The position numbers and the translations under genes are program-made. A DNA stretch of 64,000 nucleotides from Apostichopus japonicus (taxonomy: Eukaryota; Echinodermata; Holothuroidea; Aspidochirotida; Stichopodidae): assembly GCF_037975245.1 (NCBI RefSeq), contig NC_092579.1, positions 4,860,001 to 4,924,000 of the forward strand, read 5' to 3'. The stretch's first letter is position 1. Every line of letters starts with the position of its first letter. Of this stretch, positions 22,220 through 37,200 are shown in pieces. The notes beneath the pieces are model-generated. The model did not search any database. It was not told the DNA's origin and worked only from the letters and a program-made list of their open reading frames with translations.

Positions 22220-25200
22220 ATGACCGAACGGGAATCAGATGTGGTAATAATAGGAGCTGGTATCGCAGGACTTACGGCGGCATATCGTATAAAGAAATTA
22301 TTTCCAAAATGTTCAGTCCTAGTGTTGGAAGCTAAAGGTATGTACACACATAGGCGATATGTTTTGCACCTGTAAGCTTATCACGCACGCCTATGGCAAG
22401 CCATGTGGGACAAACACTGCATAATATATCCGCGTATTAATTCGAATATATACGCGTATTAATTCGAATATGTGTTGTAGCCAACATGTGTAAAGTTTCG
22501 CTTTTTGAAGCGATCTCGCGAGCCCGCCAAAACATTTATCGTTGGTATATGTACACAGCAAGAGCGGAAATGTTTTTTCGTGTATATTCTAATTAATCCG
22601 TGCATATATTGGATTTAATCCCCATATGTATTTTATTTAATACGTGTATATATTCGAATTAATACGTGTATATATTCGAATTAATACGTGTATATATTCG
22701 AATTAATACGTGTATATATTCGAATTAATACGCGGATATATTTAAGCCATATGATTGGCTAATAATATATACGCGTATATATTCCAATTAATACGCGTAT
22801 AAATTCCAATTAATACGCGGATATATTATGCAGTGTTTGTCCCACATGGCTTGCCATACACGCCAGGCTACCGATAATGTGCAGACAAACAACCATTTTT
22901 GAGAACAAAACAAAGAGACATTGAGAGGCTGTCTGAGTTGCACAAGGGTGTGTTGTTGGGGAGGTGGTGGGCCGGGGTGTCAATTTTTAGTGTGTAAAAA
23001 ATTGTCTTCTTTTTATATTCGTTGGGATTTTGGCTACTAAGTTTTCGGTCAAATCAATGTATTTATGGCTTAACTGAATTATGATTGCGATATGTTGGTG
23101 GAAGGGGGGGGGGTGGAGGGGTGAGTATATGGGCGGGGGTAGGAGGGAGGGATAATTGAAGTTGTACGTAGTAAACTAGTAATGGTAGCTGGGTGCTGGT
23201 GATTGGGAAATTTCATATATAACTTAATAGTGACGTAACCAGACTTTTTCACGGGGGGGGGGGGGGGCTATATGGGATGCAAGGAGTTCGAGTGGGGGAG
23301 GTTTCGCCCGCGGCCAACCCGAACGCTTTGTATTATCTGCGTGGCGTCCAGGGCGGTATGGTGGTTTTTAGAGGCTTCAGAACTTTCAAAGTTTATCTAA
23401 TCTGCCGAGTTTCTAGCCATGTAAAATTATATTAGAGGGTTCAAAATATTACATATATGAATAGTCTAATATTGATTCGTTGGGTAGAAAATATTCAAAT
23501 AGGTAACAAATCACACCAAAAAAAGCTAATTCTATGGTGGCGTGGTCAAATCCGTGGCACTGTGGCAGTAGCCAGTAATATAAAACAAACAATACGAAGG
23601 TGTCACAGTGTGATACCAGTTTGAACTTCACGGCCTACAGCAGGGTTGCCAGTTTTTCTGTAACACAAGCGGTCGAGCATTTACCGGCCAAATCGAGTGA
23701 ATAAAGGCCAAAAACCCTTTTTTTCTTCGATTTCTGCCCCCTGCATGCATCGCCTACAATTTGACAGTTTTGGGCTGAGGCTTCATTCATTCATTCAGCC
23801 ACTACAAAACTGTCTGTCCAGCGCCATAGTACATCGGTTCTATTACATTAATCGGCTAAAATATGTAAAGTCGTTGGAACAATATTTTGGTAAGTCCTAT
23901 TCTAATGACCGATCAGTATGTGTGAGTTTACACGAGCGATGTTGAAATTACATAATAAATCATGCTGCAGCTTCCAAGTTACAATATACGGATAGACTTC
24001 GGACGGTCGATATAACGATGGTATAAAGTTATAAACATACACATGATATAACAAGCCACTAGAGCAGGTTATCCCGTCGGGTAGCGTGTGTGGCGAAGGG
24101 AGCGGATAGGAACAGACGCAATTAGCTGATAGTATTTTGAGAATTCCCGTCAAATTACGAATTAAAGTCAACCGCGAACTGGTTTAACTTAGATTTTCAA
24201 TGTATTTTGTAATTTTCGTTCAACAATTTTGTTGGCCACCAATGATAGTTGGGGGGTGAGACAAGTGAGGGGGCAAGAAATTTGACTGGGGGATCCAGCC
24301 GCAGTTCCCACCTCCCGCTGGTTACGCCACTGTAACTTAGCCTTACAACGTATACGCACGTAGATTCAAGTCGAAGTGAATATTCCTCTTATGGATCCAC
24401 ACGTATAAGTTTAATTCCTTTGCAGATCGTGTGGGAGGGCGTACATATACTGTGGATTTGACGGCGGCTAACGGTACAGATAAATGGGACCTCGGCGGCC
24501 AATGGGTTTGCAGGTAAACATGTTTGCGTATTTTTGTAAACCAAGCAATGGGCCACTTTCTAGTAGCCTGCACCCATGATGCAACTTTAAACACATCACA
24601 AAGTTTTATAACATTGCAGAGAAGCCCTTACCATGGATATTAAAGTTGATATTAAACTTGTCAAGTACCATTTATAAGTTTTTTGTCTTTCCTTTTGTCT
24701 TTTTGCTCTTTTTCTCATTAGTATAGGTATAGTCTACTAACCTTTCTGAGTGGAATGATGTTTTGCAAATTTCGACAAATAGTATCGTCAAAACATAACA
24801 TGGTTTTGTGTTAGTAAGCGCAAAATGTAAACCCATGTCATGGTCGGACTGAGGGGAATGGGGTGTAGGGTGGTTAGGACGGGTGAAAGGACTGCGATAA
24901 GTGTTGTTGTTTTTCCGACATCGCAAACCTTATAAAGGTCTTTATTACATATATCCTATTCCTCTCCCTTCCAGGCATCAACATCATATTCTCTGGTTAT
25001 TGGAAGAGCTGGGTATAGAAACTTACAAACAATGGTTGGATGGGAAGAAACTGATGCAGATAGGGGGTCATCGGATCAAATCTCACAATTCGAACCTACC
25101 ACCCCTTCCATTATTGTCCTTACTTGATCTTGGTAGAGCTCTTGACAAGGTAAGAATTTGTTTTAAGTCACCAGAAAATTCACAATAATCCATCTCCTTG

Positions 25201-28200
25201 TTGTCGCACGCAAGGACCACGGGAGATCGGCAAACACGGGGTATAGTGCTTATACATGCAGGTGAAGCGGAACGAGTTTAACCCCCAGCATCAAGTACAA
25301 CTGGGACATTCATTCATTTCCAACACCCTTTATAAATAGCATCCTCACCATAACTGATGATGTTGAAGGATACGACACCGTGAAGGGTATTGAATGATAT
25401 TTGTATATCGCAAAAGTCCGCCCCCCCCCCCTCGTCCCACTAAACATAGAACTTGCATTTATGTAGGGCAACTTAGTATAGTTCCCCTCGTCGCCTTTTC
25501 CAGCGCCATTTTCTCCTCCTCGAGCCGGTCACTGGTTGTTATCTATAGGTTGACCATTTCCTAAGTTAACTTATAAGGCAAGGGCGGTGGAACCGGGGGG
25601 GGGGCACTTTTCCTCAGGTTAAAAATGTGCCCTTTTTCTACATAAAAATTGAGGTGTCTCAAATTAGCAAGAGGCCAGGGAACCAGAATGAACACTCGGG
25701 AAGGGCCGTTTCCGGCCATCTGAGGGGTTTGTAAAACCAAAAATTTTCTTGCACGCTCCGCGCCAACCGATGGTGGCGCTCCGCTCAGATAGTCGTGCAT
25801 ACAACTTTGCAAATCCTGGCTACGCCGCTGACTTTTTAATGAATTTCTGTGGGTCAAACTCAATGTCGAAAGGAAAAAAAATTGTGAAGATATTAACAAG
25901 AAATAAACTCTAATTCGGAAGATTCCTACATTAGCAACTAGCATGATTTCACCTCATTTTGTCTCAAAAGAAAACTTGTTCCTTGTTTCCCAATTTGCAC
26001 ATTGGATATTGCAGTGCTAGTATGCATATTTTCCTTGAGGTGGGGGGGGGGGGGGGGCGTTGATGGAGTGATGTGTATACGCAAATAAGATAATACAATA
26101 AGAGTTATAAAGGGTACTAAATATAAGGCTGCATCAGTCCAATCAAATTTCTGCAAAGTGCCCTTTGATGTCGGTGCCCCCCCAGATTAAAAGTGCTTCC
26201 GCCGCCCTTGTTATAAGGTATGTATGTATGTATGTATTTTAGATCCTCCTGCAAGCAGGAACTCGCGAAGAAGCCTCATTGGCTTATCAACGCCGCAAGC
26301 TGACCGAAGTCAGTCTCTTAAATTCATATTTAACGTTTATGATTATGAATTGTCAACAACTCTGTAACTGGACGACATACATTAATCTTCGAGTGACTCG
26401 AACTCGGGACCTTACGATTGGAAGGTACCGGCGTTTAACCACTGAGCTAACACTTCTATTGTATAGGTATAGGCCTATTGACTAGTGTCATGCTGAACCA
26501 TTCAAATGGCAAAGGGTATATGCTATAGTCATATAAATATGGAATTTCCGATGGAGACATCATTTATCGGACCGATACCGTTCCGTGGGCAGGCCTCAGT
26601 TCCCCCTGCTCAGTGCATGCATACGTGGAGCGGGCACGCTGTATGACGTAATGGAATCAACAAATGGACCGCTCGATCAATTGGTCCTATAGTTTTGCTG
26701 ATCCAAAAAAAAATTAGTTTTGATATAGTAAACTGATTTTTAAAAGTGAAAACAAAATGATATTTATATCGAAACATATCGAAAAATATTTATATTAGAA
26801 ACTATAGACCTACAGAAGGGTGTAGTTGACGTACGTTATCATACAACATGTGGAAGAACAGCATTTATTAGCTTTCTCGCTACTTCTCCTCTTAACAACC
26901 CTGAAACGAGATCATTTGTAGATAGTGAGCTCCGAGCAAATTTCTTCGACACTAGTTTGCTTTGATTGATTGCTAAGAAGACGGTATATGCTCGGTCGAT
27001 CGTCTACGGTTGCACTGGTACGTACAGTATGAAGAGTTACGGTTTAGTTGAAATTTTAATCTCTTGAGTTACGCAATGAATAACTAGCATATGCCTATAT
27101 GTGTAAAATGTTAATGTACAGTGCCACGCAATGCCGGATTAACACAGTCAGGAGCACGAAGGCACCATATCCCCTTTCCCCCCCCCCCCACCGCAACCCC
27201 AATTAAGCATTACCGGGCACATTAAGAAGAAAGAAAATCGATATGTTTTGCTTACATGTGTTCATGGAGGAACCCCTGGACTTGGGACCATGTAGGCACT
27301 TAATTGGTACTACCTCTTGGTTGCGGTAATCACACATTTTCTCACCTTCATTGTGTGATATACAGCGAGAGTAACATTTACAATCGCATGCTAATAACAG
27401 CAATGTCCTGACGTCATACATCATGCGGCGAAAACGTCTCAAAACATATTGCCTTTTACCCAGATATGACATCGTCCATTTCATTTATCAACTATATGGT
27501 ATAGTATTTCAGACAACAACAAAAAAAGGTTAAATTTTGTATGTCATTTTAAACTGCAGATTGAGAATATGGTGAAGCAAGTACCACGTGACGATCCAAG
27601 ATTATCAAAACGAGCTAATGAATGGGATAATATGACACTAGAGGCCCTACGGGATCAAGTATCGTACACACACGGTATGGTATGATTTACAAGCTTCATG
27701 TGCTGGTAGGGGTGGGGTGGTGGGGGCGGGATGTTGTGGGGCGTGAGTCCTCCTGCAATGTATACTCTCACCTCTTCTTCTCTTCTTAAATTGAGCTGTA
27801 ACGGGCTCATGACATAGAACCCTTCAAGTTGCCCAACCCATCTCCCTTGTCGGGAGAAAAGCAAACGGTAGATACCGAAATCACTACTAACATCGCGGTG
27901 TACGGTAGACACCGGAATGACTACTCAAATCGCGGTGTAAAAGACAACATTGCAGGTAACAATGAAGGAATGCCCTAGCACGAAGCATGCTAGATTTTCG
28001 TGTATCTGGTTTTAGAGCAAGCAGTATTTACAGCTTACTTCAGAACCTGCAGAAGAGGGACTCGTATCTCTCAGTGTTGACCAGTCTAAATTTGACCTGA
28101 CATTGACCCAACCTGTCATAATAGCATAAATTGGTCTTTCGAGATGTAACTTGTCAATACTATGCACAACATATCAGTTTGGTGAACTAAGTTCGGTAAC

Positions 28201-31200
28201 ATATATACCTGATCTGTAAAGGGACGTATGAATGGGTTGAGGGTGCGGGGTGGGGGTGGTTAACACACCCTCCAGGCTCGCACACATAAATAGTTTACAA
28301 CCTTGTTAAGTATAAGCGTCTACTTATTGTAAAGTACATTGCTTTTGTGGCGAATAGCAACTTTTCCTTGCAAGATCTTCTCGACCGATTATATTTCAGA
28401 TTTGCTTGAGGCGGGGAGGGGAGGAAGGATTAATCAAATACTTTTCCACTATACACCCCTTACTATCCCCGGTCGCAAAGCACTCCACACACCCATAGGC
28501 ACAAACTGTGATACAGACTGGTATATAGTGTGTATATGGGGATTTTCAAAGTTTAATCAACTCTTGTTTTTAGTCGACTTTGCCTTCTGTCAAAGTAAAC
28601 CAAAGAGCTTTTTTTTCTTATCTAAATTAACTCACATTAGAGTCTTACGATAACAAATCTTTTACAGTGTCTTACTAGTCCAAACAAACTCTATAGGTTA
28701 TCTGGCGTTATTATAAGTTTTATCTGGTTTACACAATTAGCGATGGATGCTATTTAAATACCATTTTATTAAGGCTTCCAAAATATTTATGTTTTTCAAC
28801 ACTTCAAAGCTTAACACATGATATACAATTACTGACTCATCGATTGATATGAGCTGATCCCTGTTTATAGTTTATAAGACTGCAAAGGCCTTCGCACCCC
28901 CCCCCCTCCTCCGGGACGGTGCGTCGCTGGCCCCCAATAATGCACACTTTCCCTTACGTCACAGTGGCCTATATGTTAGGGGGTTAAATACACTATCCTG
29001 ACCCTGTAATATCCTTGGGAAAAGGAGGCGCCAATTTCAGGGATTCTGAAGGCATGCCGAGAAAAGGGTTACTGATGGGGTACTAGGGCCCTGGGATATC
29101 CTGCTATAACTCCAGGGTCTCTTACTTGACCCAGGGCCCTAGTCCCCCATCCGTAACCATTTTCTCGGCATGTCCATACCAGAGGAGATTCTGGGAAAAG
29201 TGGATAGGCACACGACATTACAAGGACAATTTTGAAAGTGGCTTTCAGCGAAGTCAATTGGTTGTGATTCTGTTATTGTTGACCTATACGATCTTACAAG
29301 CCCTTAGAAGTGTGAAATTGCTATCAAACTCAGGCGCGTATCCAGGGGGGGGGCGTTGGGGGCGCGCGCCCCCGGGTAAGAAGAAGAGGAGAGAAAAAAA
29401 AGAGAAGAAAAAAGAGGAAGAGGAGAGGAAGAGAGGAAGAGAGGAAAAAGAAAAAGAAGAAAGAGAGAAAAAGGAGAAAAGGAGGGAGTAAAAGAAAAAC
29501 GCCAAGACACCTGGAAGAGAAGGAGAAACAGTGACATCATTACAGCGCTGAGCCCTATTATATACACAGGGTAGCCAGTGACTGATCAAGGATTTCGGAA
29601 GGGGCGTGCGCCTCACCCTACCCCTAACATCGTCAACTCCATTTTTGACGTTTCCATTTTGTCCTCTCTCAATAATGTATATGTACATATATACTATTTA
29701 TGGTCTATCATAACGCGTGTGTGTGTATATGAAACCTGCTATGAAACCAACTGTGGCTGGTCTCGAACTCGACTGTGTCGTCGGGGAACATGACGCATTT
29801 CGGGAAGGGGCGACTGCCCCCACCCCCCCCCCCCCCCCCCCTTGAGCATATTTTTTATGATATCGTTAGTAATTTCAAAATAAAAAATGCTTAGATGAAA
29901 CTTACAAGGCCGGGGAAGTGTCATTTCCAGCGATTTGGGAGGTATTTTCGGCCAAAATTTGCTTGTACGCTTCGCGCCAACAAATGGTCCTGGGTAGTGC
30001 CATTTCCAGCGATCTGGGAGGCATTTTCGGCCAAAAATTTTCTTGTACGCTTCGCGCCAACCCATGGTGGCGCTACGCTTAGATAGTTTGCCAACAGGCT
30101 TCGCCCCTCACTTGGCAAACTCCTCGCTACGCGCCTGCTCAAATTTGTAAAGCAAACAGCAGATATCACATTATATCAATGAGCATGAAAATGGTGTTAC
30201 AAGATGAACAGCCTCAAAACTGTCTATGTGTGAATTCATGGGCGTAGGAGCCCAATTTGATTTGGGGCTGTAACGACTTGCCCGAAAAAAATAACCAAAA
30301 ATTTTCGCAAGCTCCGCGCGCGTTCAATATGTTAATGTCAATATCATATAAGCCAGCATCGGTTATTACATCGTATGCCATCGTGTACCTTACAATCCGT
30401 GAAAGTTGCGCAGTATACCGCGGGATGCTAATGTAAACAACGAAATGTCTTATATAGATGGGTAAACCTTGAAAAGTGGGGCTGACAGGTATTGTGGGCC
30501 GCGACGTAGAATCACCTACACAAGCAATGATCCACAGGACATGCGATAAGGTCGAACATGATTTGTGAATGGTGACAATCTTAAAAAAGGTTATCGATAA
30601 AAAAAAAAAACTGTTGGGAAATACTTGGTTCTCAGGCAAAAGTGTACATCTGGTTGGTCATTATTACTGAGAAGTGCCATTTCCGGTGATCTAGGGGGTA
30701 TCAAAACCAAAAAATTTTCTTGTACGCTGCGCGCCAACCGATGGTGGCGCTCCGCTTAGATAGTAATTGGCGCCCCCCGGATCAGAAAATCCTGGATACG
30801 CCCTTGAAACTACTAAGCCGATCAAACTACTAAGCCGAGGCCCCCTGTGTGGCCTTAAGAAGGTAGTACATGGCGGTACATGCTTAAAAGGGTGTGAAGA
30901 CTCTCGCACAAAGAAACGTCTTAGACACCACCATCGATCCCAGAAAATACACACACAGCTTGCTACCGTGGGTAATTAGACACTAGTGTACAGTCAATAC
31001 ATTCAGCTACGGCGTATACCCACAACACAGTGTACATAGCAGCGATGGACATCTCAGGTCTAGATACACTTGATAACAAGGTATCACTTTTCATTACTGT
31101 CTGCATTTTGTAGCGACAAGATGAAAACTTCACTTGCAAGCAACGGAAAGTTAACTTTTCAGAGCGCGGCACGCGGTTTGAGGCGAGTCTTCGATGCCTT

Positions 31201-34200
31201 TAAACGACGTTCTGCTGCCCAGGACCCAACCTAATGAACCGCCTACAAGGTGTTTTAATGAGATTCAGGGGAGCACCCTGTAGCCTTTCCAGTGACATTG
31301 AATGCATGTTTTATCAGGTGAAGGTGCCAGAAGCTCAAAGAGACCTGCTAAGATTCCTTTCGTGGCCTCAAGAACACAGGACTCAGATGCCGAAGTCATA
31401 TCGCATGGGAGTTCATTTATTTGGATCTGTGTGAGTTTCAAAAGGGACGTTTCACTCGGAGAAGTGGTCTAATCTTAATTCTACGATTGACTGTAGGAAA
31501 ACCCCGAATGAACCATTTTCTCCGATTAACGATGGAGGAAAAGCTATGGCTCCTCCCCCTCCCCCCCCCCCCCCCCGCACCACGCTCCTTTGCTCTCTCC
31601 ACTTTCGCATGCTATGGTTGTTTGGTGACGGGTTTAGGTTGGTCACGGTGGTTAGTCCGGTTGATGATTCAAAATATCTAGAAACGGTGGTAAGGGACCT
31701 TCAATTTCCTCTCACTGTTTTTACATCCTAAATTTAGACATTAAAACGTTCTCCCTTTTTCCTTTCTTTACACCTGACATATCACGCAATATGCTCTCCT
31801 CTCTCTTTCAGCAACTCGAGACACGTTTGATATTGCCATAGCAATGATCAGTGGTATTCGACCCAGGGAGATTTCAGCCTTACATTTTCTTCACTATTCT
31901 AGTATGGCCGGAAGCTTTGAAAATCTCTTCGAAGCTGACAACGGAGGCGCGCAGGAATGGAAGGTGAAGGTAAGGTCAAAGGTCACACGAAAAAGCATTA
32001 ATTAACATATCTTACGGGATGTTCGGGGGCATATATTACTTCCGTAGGTAGGACACAAGTAATTAAAAAAAAACTATCAGCATACAGAAAAATGATATTC
32101 GGGGCATATGAAAATATATATATAGCTTACAAAAATACGGCAAAGTAAATGCCTGAAGATGAAAATGTATTTCGCTACTGGCTTATGACGCCAATGCAGT
32201 CTCATCGAACATATCACAGTGAACAAATGAAAGTTAACAGAGGCTAAACATTTTAACGGAAATATATGAAGAACATATGGTATCAGTCATACTCTAGCTT
32301 TTCGGAAAGGGAGGGGTGGGGCGGGAGTTGAACACGCCAGTAATTATGAGGGGCGCTTAGCATACATCGAACAGGGCCTACGTACCCATTATCGAACCTT
32401 CATACCGGCCAAACTAAATTGTCTACTATATGCGATTGTTTGAATAACATTCAAGATGGCGCAATACGCCAATATTTTTCTTTAAATATCCGTAGCTCCA
32501 AAAGCGCACGCGCGAACGTGCTTATCAAATACCATATGTAAATGTTTGTGTCTTTTTCAGGGAGGGTTACAACAAGTGTCCGAACTCTTAACAGATAAGA
32601 TCGGTAAAGAGAATGTCATACTGTCTGAACCTGTGAAGAGTATTGATCAGACAGAAGAAACCTCAGTTCTAGTAACATCAGAAACGGGCCAAAATTACCG
32701 ATGCAAATACGTCATTAATGCGTCACCACTGCACTGCTCTGGTAACTATATGATTGTTTCATTTCTTTCATTAGATTGTATTGTTAAGTAGCATGAAAGT
32801 TCTTGTCTTTTATCTATACCATTTTCATAATACATGCATCCAGTTCCCTACCCAGATGTGGAGATTGTGGTGTACACCCTTTTACAACCCACGCAAAAGA
32901 CTAAAAGTACCGTAATTATTGGCCCACCATTCTGTGCAGAACTAATTATAGATCAAATTTATAGCCTCAAAATGCCTCAAAAATGCATCATTTCACGTGT
33001 ACTATTTTATTGTTGTCTGGGAAAAGGACCCCCATACCCACTCCTCTTATAAGACGATCCCAAAGGCCAATATCTTCTCCTTGTAAAAGTACGGAATCCG
33101 CCCCTGACGTCATCGTTACACGAAATATGCAGAATTCGTTATTTATATCTGCGGGTTCGTTTACGCTGGGTTGTAATTTAAACCATATTGGCACACAATA
33201 TAATACACCTCTCAATATTGGCCATTGCTATAAAAGATCTAGCTGGTATACAACCGTTTTCTTACTCGCATGAACTGGCTGAATATTTCATCCAATGCCT
33301 CTGAGAAGTTCGACAGATTTACTGACCTGCTTCATTCTCTCATTTGCAAATGTTTAAAATTCATGACTAATTTATCGTCCACTGTGCAAATTTTAGGGAG
33401 TACGCAATTCAGTGGTAAGAGAGTTGATGTCATTTTGGCATAAAACCATCTCTTATAGTATGATAACCTGACCGACTCCCACCGCTCACCCGTACGCCCC
33501 CTCCCCTCACCCAACAACCACCACTGCATGTCAGTCCTGATATGTGCACGTGTTTAATTCCCGCTTGAGGTGCAACGGCCAGATTTTGACTCGTTGATGA
33601 AAATGATATTAAATATATATATGTATGCGTCATGAATTTATCGAGTTCCAAAATTAATTAAAGACAACTTTAGCTTTCTAAATGTTACTAACACTTACAA
33701 AAGTATGGGTCCTTTCTTTCCAAATCAGACATTTATATCTGTTTAATCAGACAAATTAATTTTTTAGCCAAGGAATCGTCAGCTGTGAGATTGGCATTAA
33801 AATGATGAAGGAAATTTGACCATTATTTAACCATTATTTGACTTTCTAGCACATTTACGACCAAAACTGATTACCTTTTAAAGGGTGTGAAGACTCGCGC
33901 AAAATGAAACGTCTAATGCCGGTAATCTGACCTAGTTTCGAATGAGGTGTCACAGAAGTCTTAGACACCACCATCGATCCCAGAAAATACACACACAGCT
34001 TGCTACCGTCGGTAATTAGACAGTACATATCAGTCAGTACATACAGCTGCGGTCAATACCCACAGCATAGTGTACAAAACGATACAGCGATGGACATAAC
34101 AGGTCCAGCTAAAGATAACAAGGTATCACGTTTCATTACTGTCTGTATTTTGTAGCGACAAGAGAAAAACTTCACTTGCAAGCAACGGAAAGTTAACTTT

Positions 34201-37200
34201 TTAAAGATGGCGGCACGCTGTTTGGGGCGAGTCGTCAATGCCTTTAAGCATAATATGTGCAACCGTGGATAAAGATTTTTTTTATGTAATTGCCATTTGT
34301 AGTTGCTATGGACTACAAGCCGTCCATTCCTCTTACTCGCCAGTCTCTTGCCAATCGTTCGCCTGTTGGACACTTGTTCAAGTTCATCATTACCTACAAG
34401 AAGGTAAGCACAAATTGACCTTAACTGTAACTTTCCTAAACAGTAACTACAATGTCACAGAAATGTAGACAATTACTTAGCATATTGGCTTACATCTTCA
34501 GTTTGTAAGAAGTTACACATAAGTATATGAAAATATCAAATGAATGTATTAAAGCGGTTTATGATATTTCACATTGTATGAAGTATTTTGTGTTTCATTT
34601 GTGTTCAGGCATTTTGGCGAGAAAATGGATTTTCTGGTGAAATACTAGGTAACGGCGGCGCCCCGGTAATACCCGGATGCGATTCTGGTCCGATTCAACT
34701 GATATACGATAGTGTAACTGGGTACGGTAACCCTGCTTTGGTTGGATTCTATGCAAACGCCTGGCAGTGGAGACTAGTCGATGTAAGCATGCATGCATAA
34801 TATAATCTATGTGTTATACGAACTGAAGTACAGAGTTATATCGTTCCTCATGCAACGGGATCTAGGCATGAAGGCTTCTGAAGTTACAGTTTATGATATA
34901 TTAACATATATAGAACCTATATTTATCACCATCTTCATATTCAATCTGCGAACATTCCCAGAATAGCTTAACTTAATTTAGCAAGGTCGCGATATAGTAG
35001 AACTGCACCAATATCTTATACAGGTATCGGGCCATGAGGCAGTTAGTTTTACGATCAAAAGCGACCACGTGGGAGAAGCCCGCAAGGGCTTATGTATTAC
35101 AACTTTAACATTTTAACTCAAATTTGGAACCTAAACCTTGAGTAGATTGCATGTGTAGTACACCGGTGACATCATCGCTAATTAGTGTTGCATATTCATA
35201 ACTCAACTCACATATAGGCGTGGTCTAGCTCTTAGTTTAAGAGCCGTTCTTTTTAAAAAATGCTTTCAAAGTTTTACGGCTTTTAAGCCGTTTCCGTTTT
35301 AACAAACTATCGCTGTCATTTTCAGTCATTAAATGACATATTTTATCCATGAACAACACGGTGGTACATTGCGAAAACAAAAGGAAAAACATAAGATCAA
35401 AATTGAGGGCGTTGTGGTCAAGTGGTTAAGGGAACTTAAGGCAGTGGACTTGTGATCTAAGGATTGCAGGTTCGAGCATATATATATTGCAGGTTCGAGG
35501 TGTATAAATGGGGACTTGCGAGGTAACTTGTAAATATAGTTGTGTGCGGCGGTTTGTGGCTGCATCCTATGGTCCCCGCGGGGGACACGTGGTTGTGGTG
35601 CACTGTGGTGCCCCAGGAGAGATTGATTGAATTGTGCACACTTTGGTGTGTAGGTGTGACATGTTACCAATGACCAGGGTTAAGTTGTAAAGTCGTGTGA
35701 GAAGGCCTTGGCCCTGAACAAGACAGGTAAACCTTAAACTTTAAATTAAAAATAAAATTATATGATGTACTTCCATTTGCGAAACGCAAGCACTTAATCC
35801 AAACGTTTGATCTTGGTTTCATTCGGCTGAATGGGACCGAAGTGCCTCTAAGCTGAGGTGACGGAGGGTCCGCCTCTTGCAGTGATCACAAAAGTGTTAC
35901 CGGTATATCGTTTCATCCTCCGAGCCCCAACTACGCAGCTTGTTTCCATATTTTTATAATTTATCAAGAAAAGAGAGTTAAGTCATTCGAAGAATTTCCC
36001 TATCATGTTATTTTGCAGCTCGAAGTGAGGAAAGCGTCTGTGTTGAAGCATCTGACAGAGTTTCTTGGTGAAGAAGCAGCCAACCCTATCCACTTTATTG
36101 ATAAGGTATCAGCTGCATGTAGTCAGCTAATTTTCATAACATTTCGTAACTTCTAAAGGTTTTTTATTTGCTCGAAATTCTTAAATTTTATGTTCATAAG
36201 TTCGATACAAAATTCTCACATACAGCCAAAGGTAAAGTTTATTTCGGCGAGGACGTGTGGAGCTTCAGTGGAGGAGGAAGAGGATATTTCCAAAGCTTTT
36301 CTTCATTGCACACATACCCCCTCCTCCTCCCCAAGCCCTTCCCACATGTTGCGCATTCGTTAAGCGTATTCGCCATGTAGTCAAATTGAGCCGGAAACTT
36401 CGATATGTTAATAATATAACTTAATGAATAAAAATATGTTTGCCCATGTTCCACCTTATTATCACAGTTATAGGCTTAGTAATTGCATGAGCATTTCATT
36501 CGAAAGAAAAATGCTTACCCATGATCGATCAAAAGGATGTATTTTCTTTCGTATATACATACGACACAAACACAAAGCATTTCCTATATAGATGAGTTTT
36601 GTTAGCGGGGTTTCCAGGATAGTTGTGTTTCATCTATATACTACCACAGTAATACATAAAGTTTAATTTGATACATGAAGGAAAAATGTATTTCAATGAA
36701 ACAAAAGAAATCTGGCATTTAATTCACATTATGTCCTTCACAAATAATTAGGGAGAACATTTCCTATGGATATCTATATGAGCGAAGGGATATAGATAAT
36801 TGGGTAATGTTGTATTCATCCCGTGGACTACTCCCTCCCCTATTATTCTTTTACTGATAGGATTGGACGATTGAGCCATTTAACGGAGGATGTCCGGTTA
36901 ATACAGCCACAACAAGTGCTCTTTCGTTCTTCTTTGATGGCATACGCACTCCACATGACAGGTATATTTGTATACATCACTTCCCTAATTCGCTTGAATT
37001 TTGATTAAAAAAATATTGCAGCGTGTTACCAAGTTCTGTCTGATATCAATGATTACATTCCTTCTCATTTCATTATCGACCATCTTATTTATAGGTCAGA
37101 GGTCAATTACGGGTCCGACTTTGGGGACGATTGTTGATTCCATGTTAGACTGACCACTTTCCGTTAAATATTTCTCGTAAACCGTAGTTATATAGAGCAA

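Noticed and set aside
22620-22740. Short regular repeats resembling an array with spacers
   Set aside because: These are head-to-tail 22-bp units inside a MITE, without spacers.
24185-24192. TAACTTAG as left target duplication of a 140-bp element ending at 24332
   Set aside because: No terminal repeat follows it; the better partner is TAACTTAA at 23220-23227, which abuts a real inverted end.
29284-29688. 134-codon minus-strand ORF and overlapping plus-strand KE-rich ORF
   Set aside because: Both are translations of the polypurine tract.
31546-31731. Proline-rich ORF as a continuation of the BEL/Pao fragment
   Set aside because: It starts in a poly-C run and has no retroelement motif.
35329-35670. 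113-codon minus-strand ORF in MAO-like intron 8
   Set aside because: It overlaps SINE family B, and a similar frame recurs in the copy at 55162-55371; repeat-derived.
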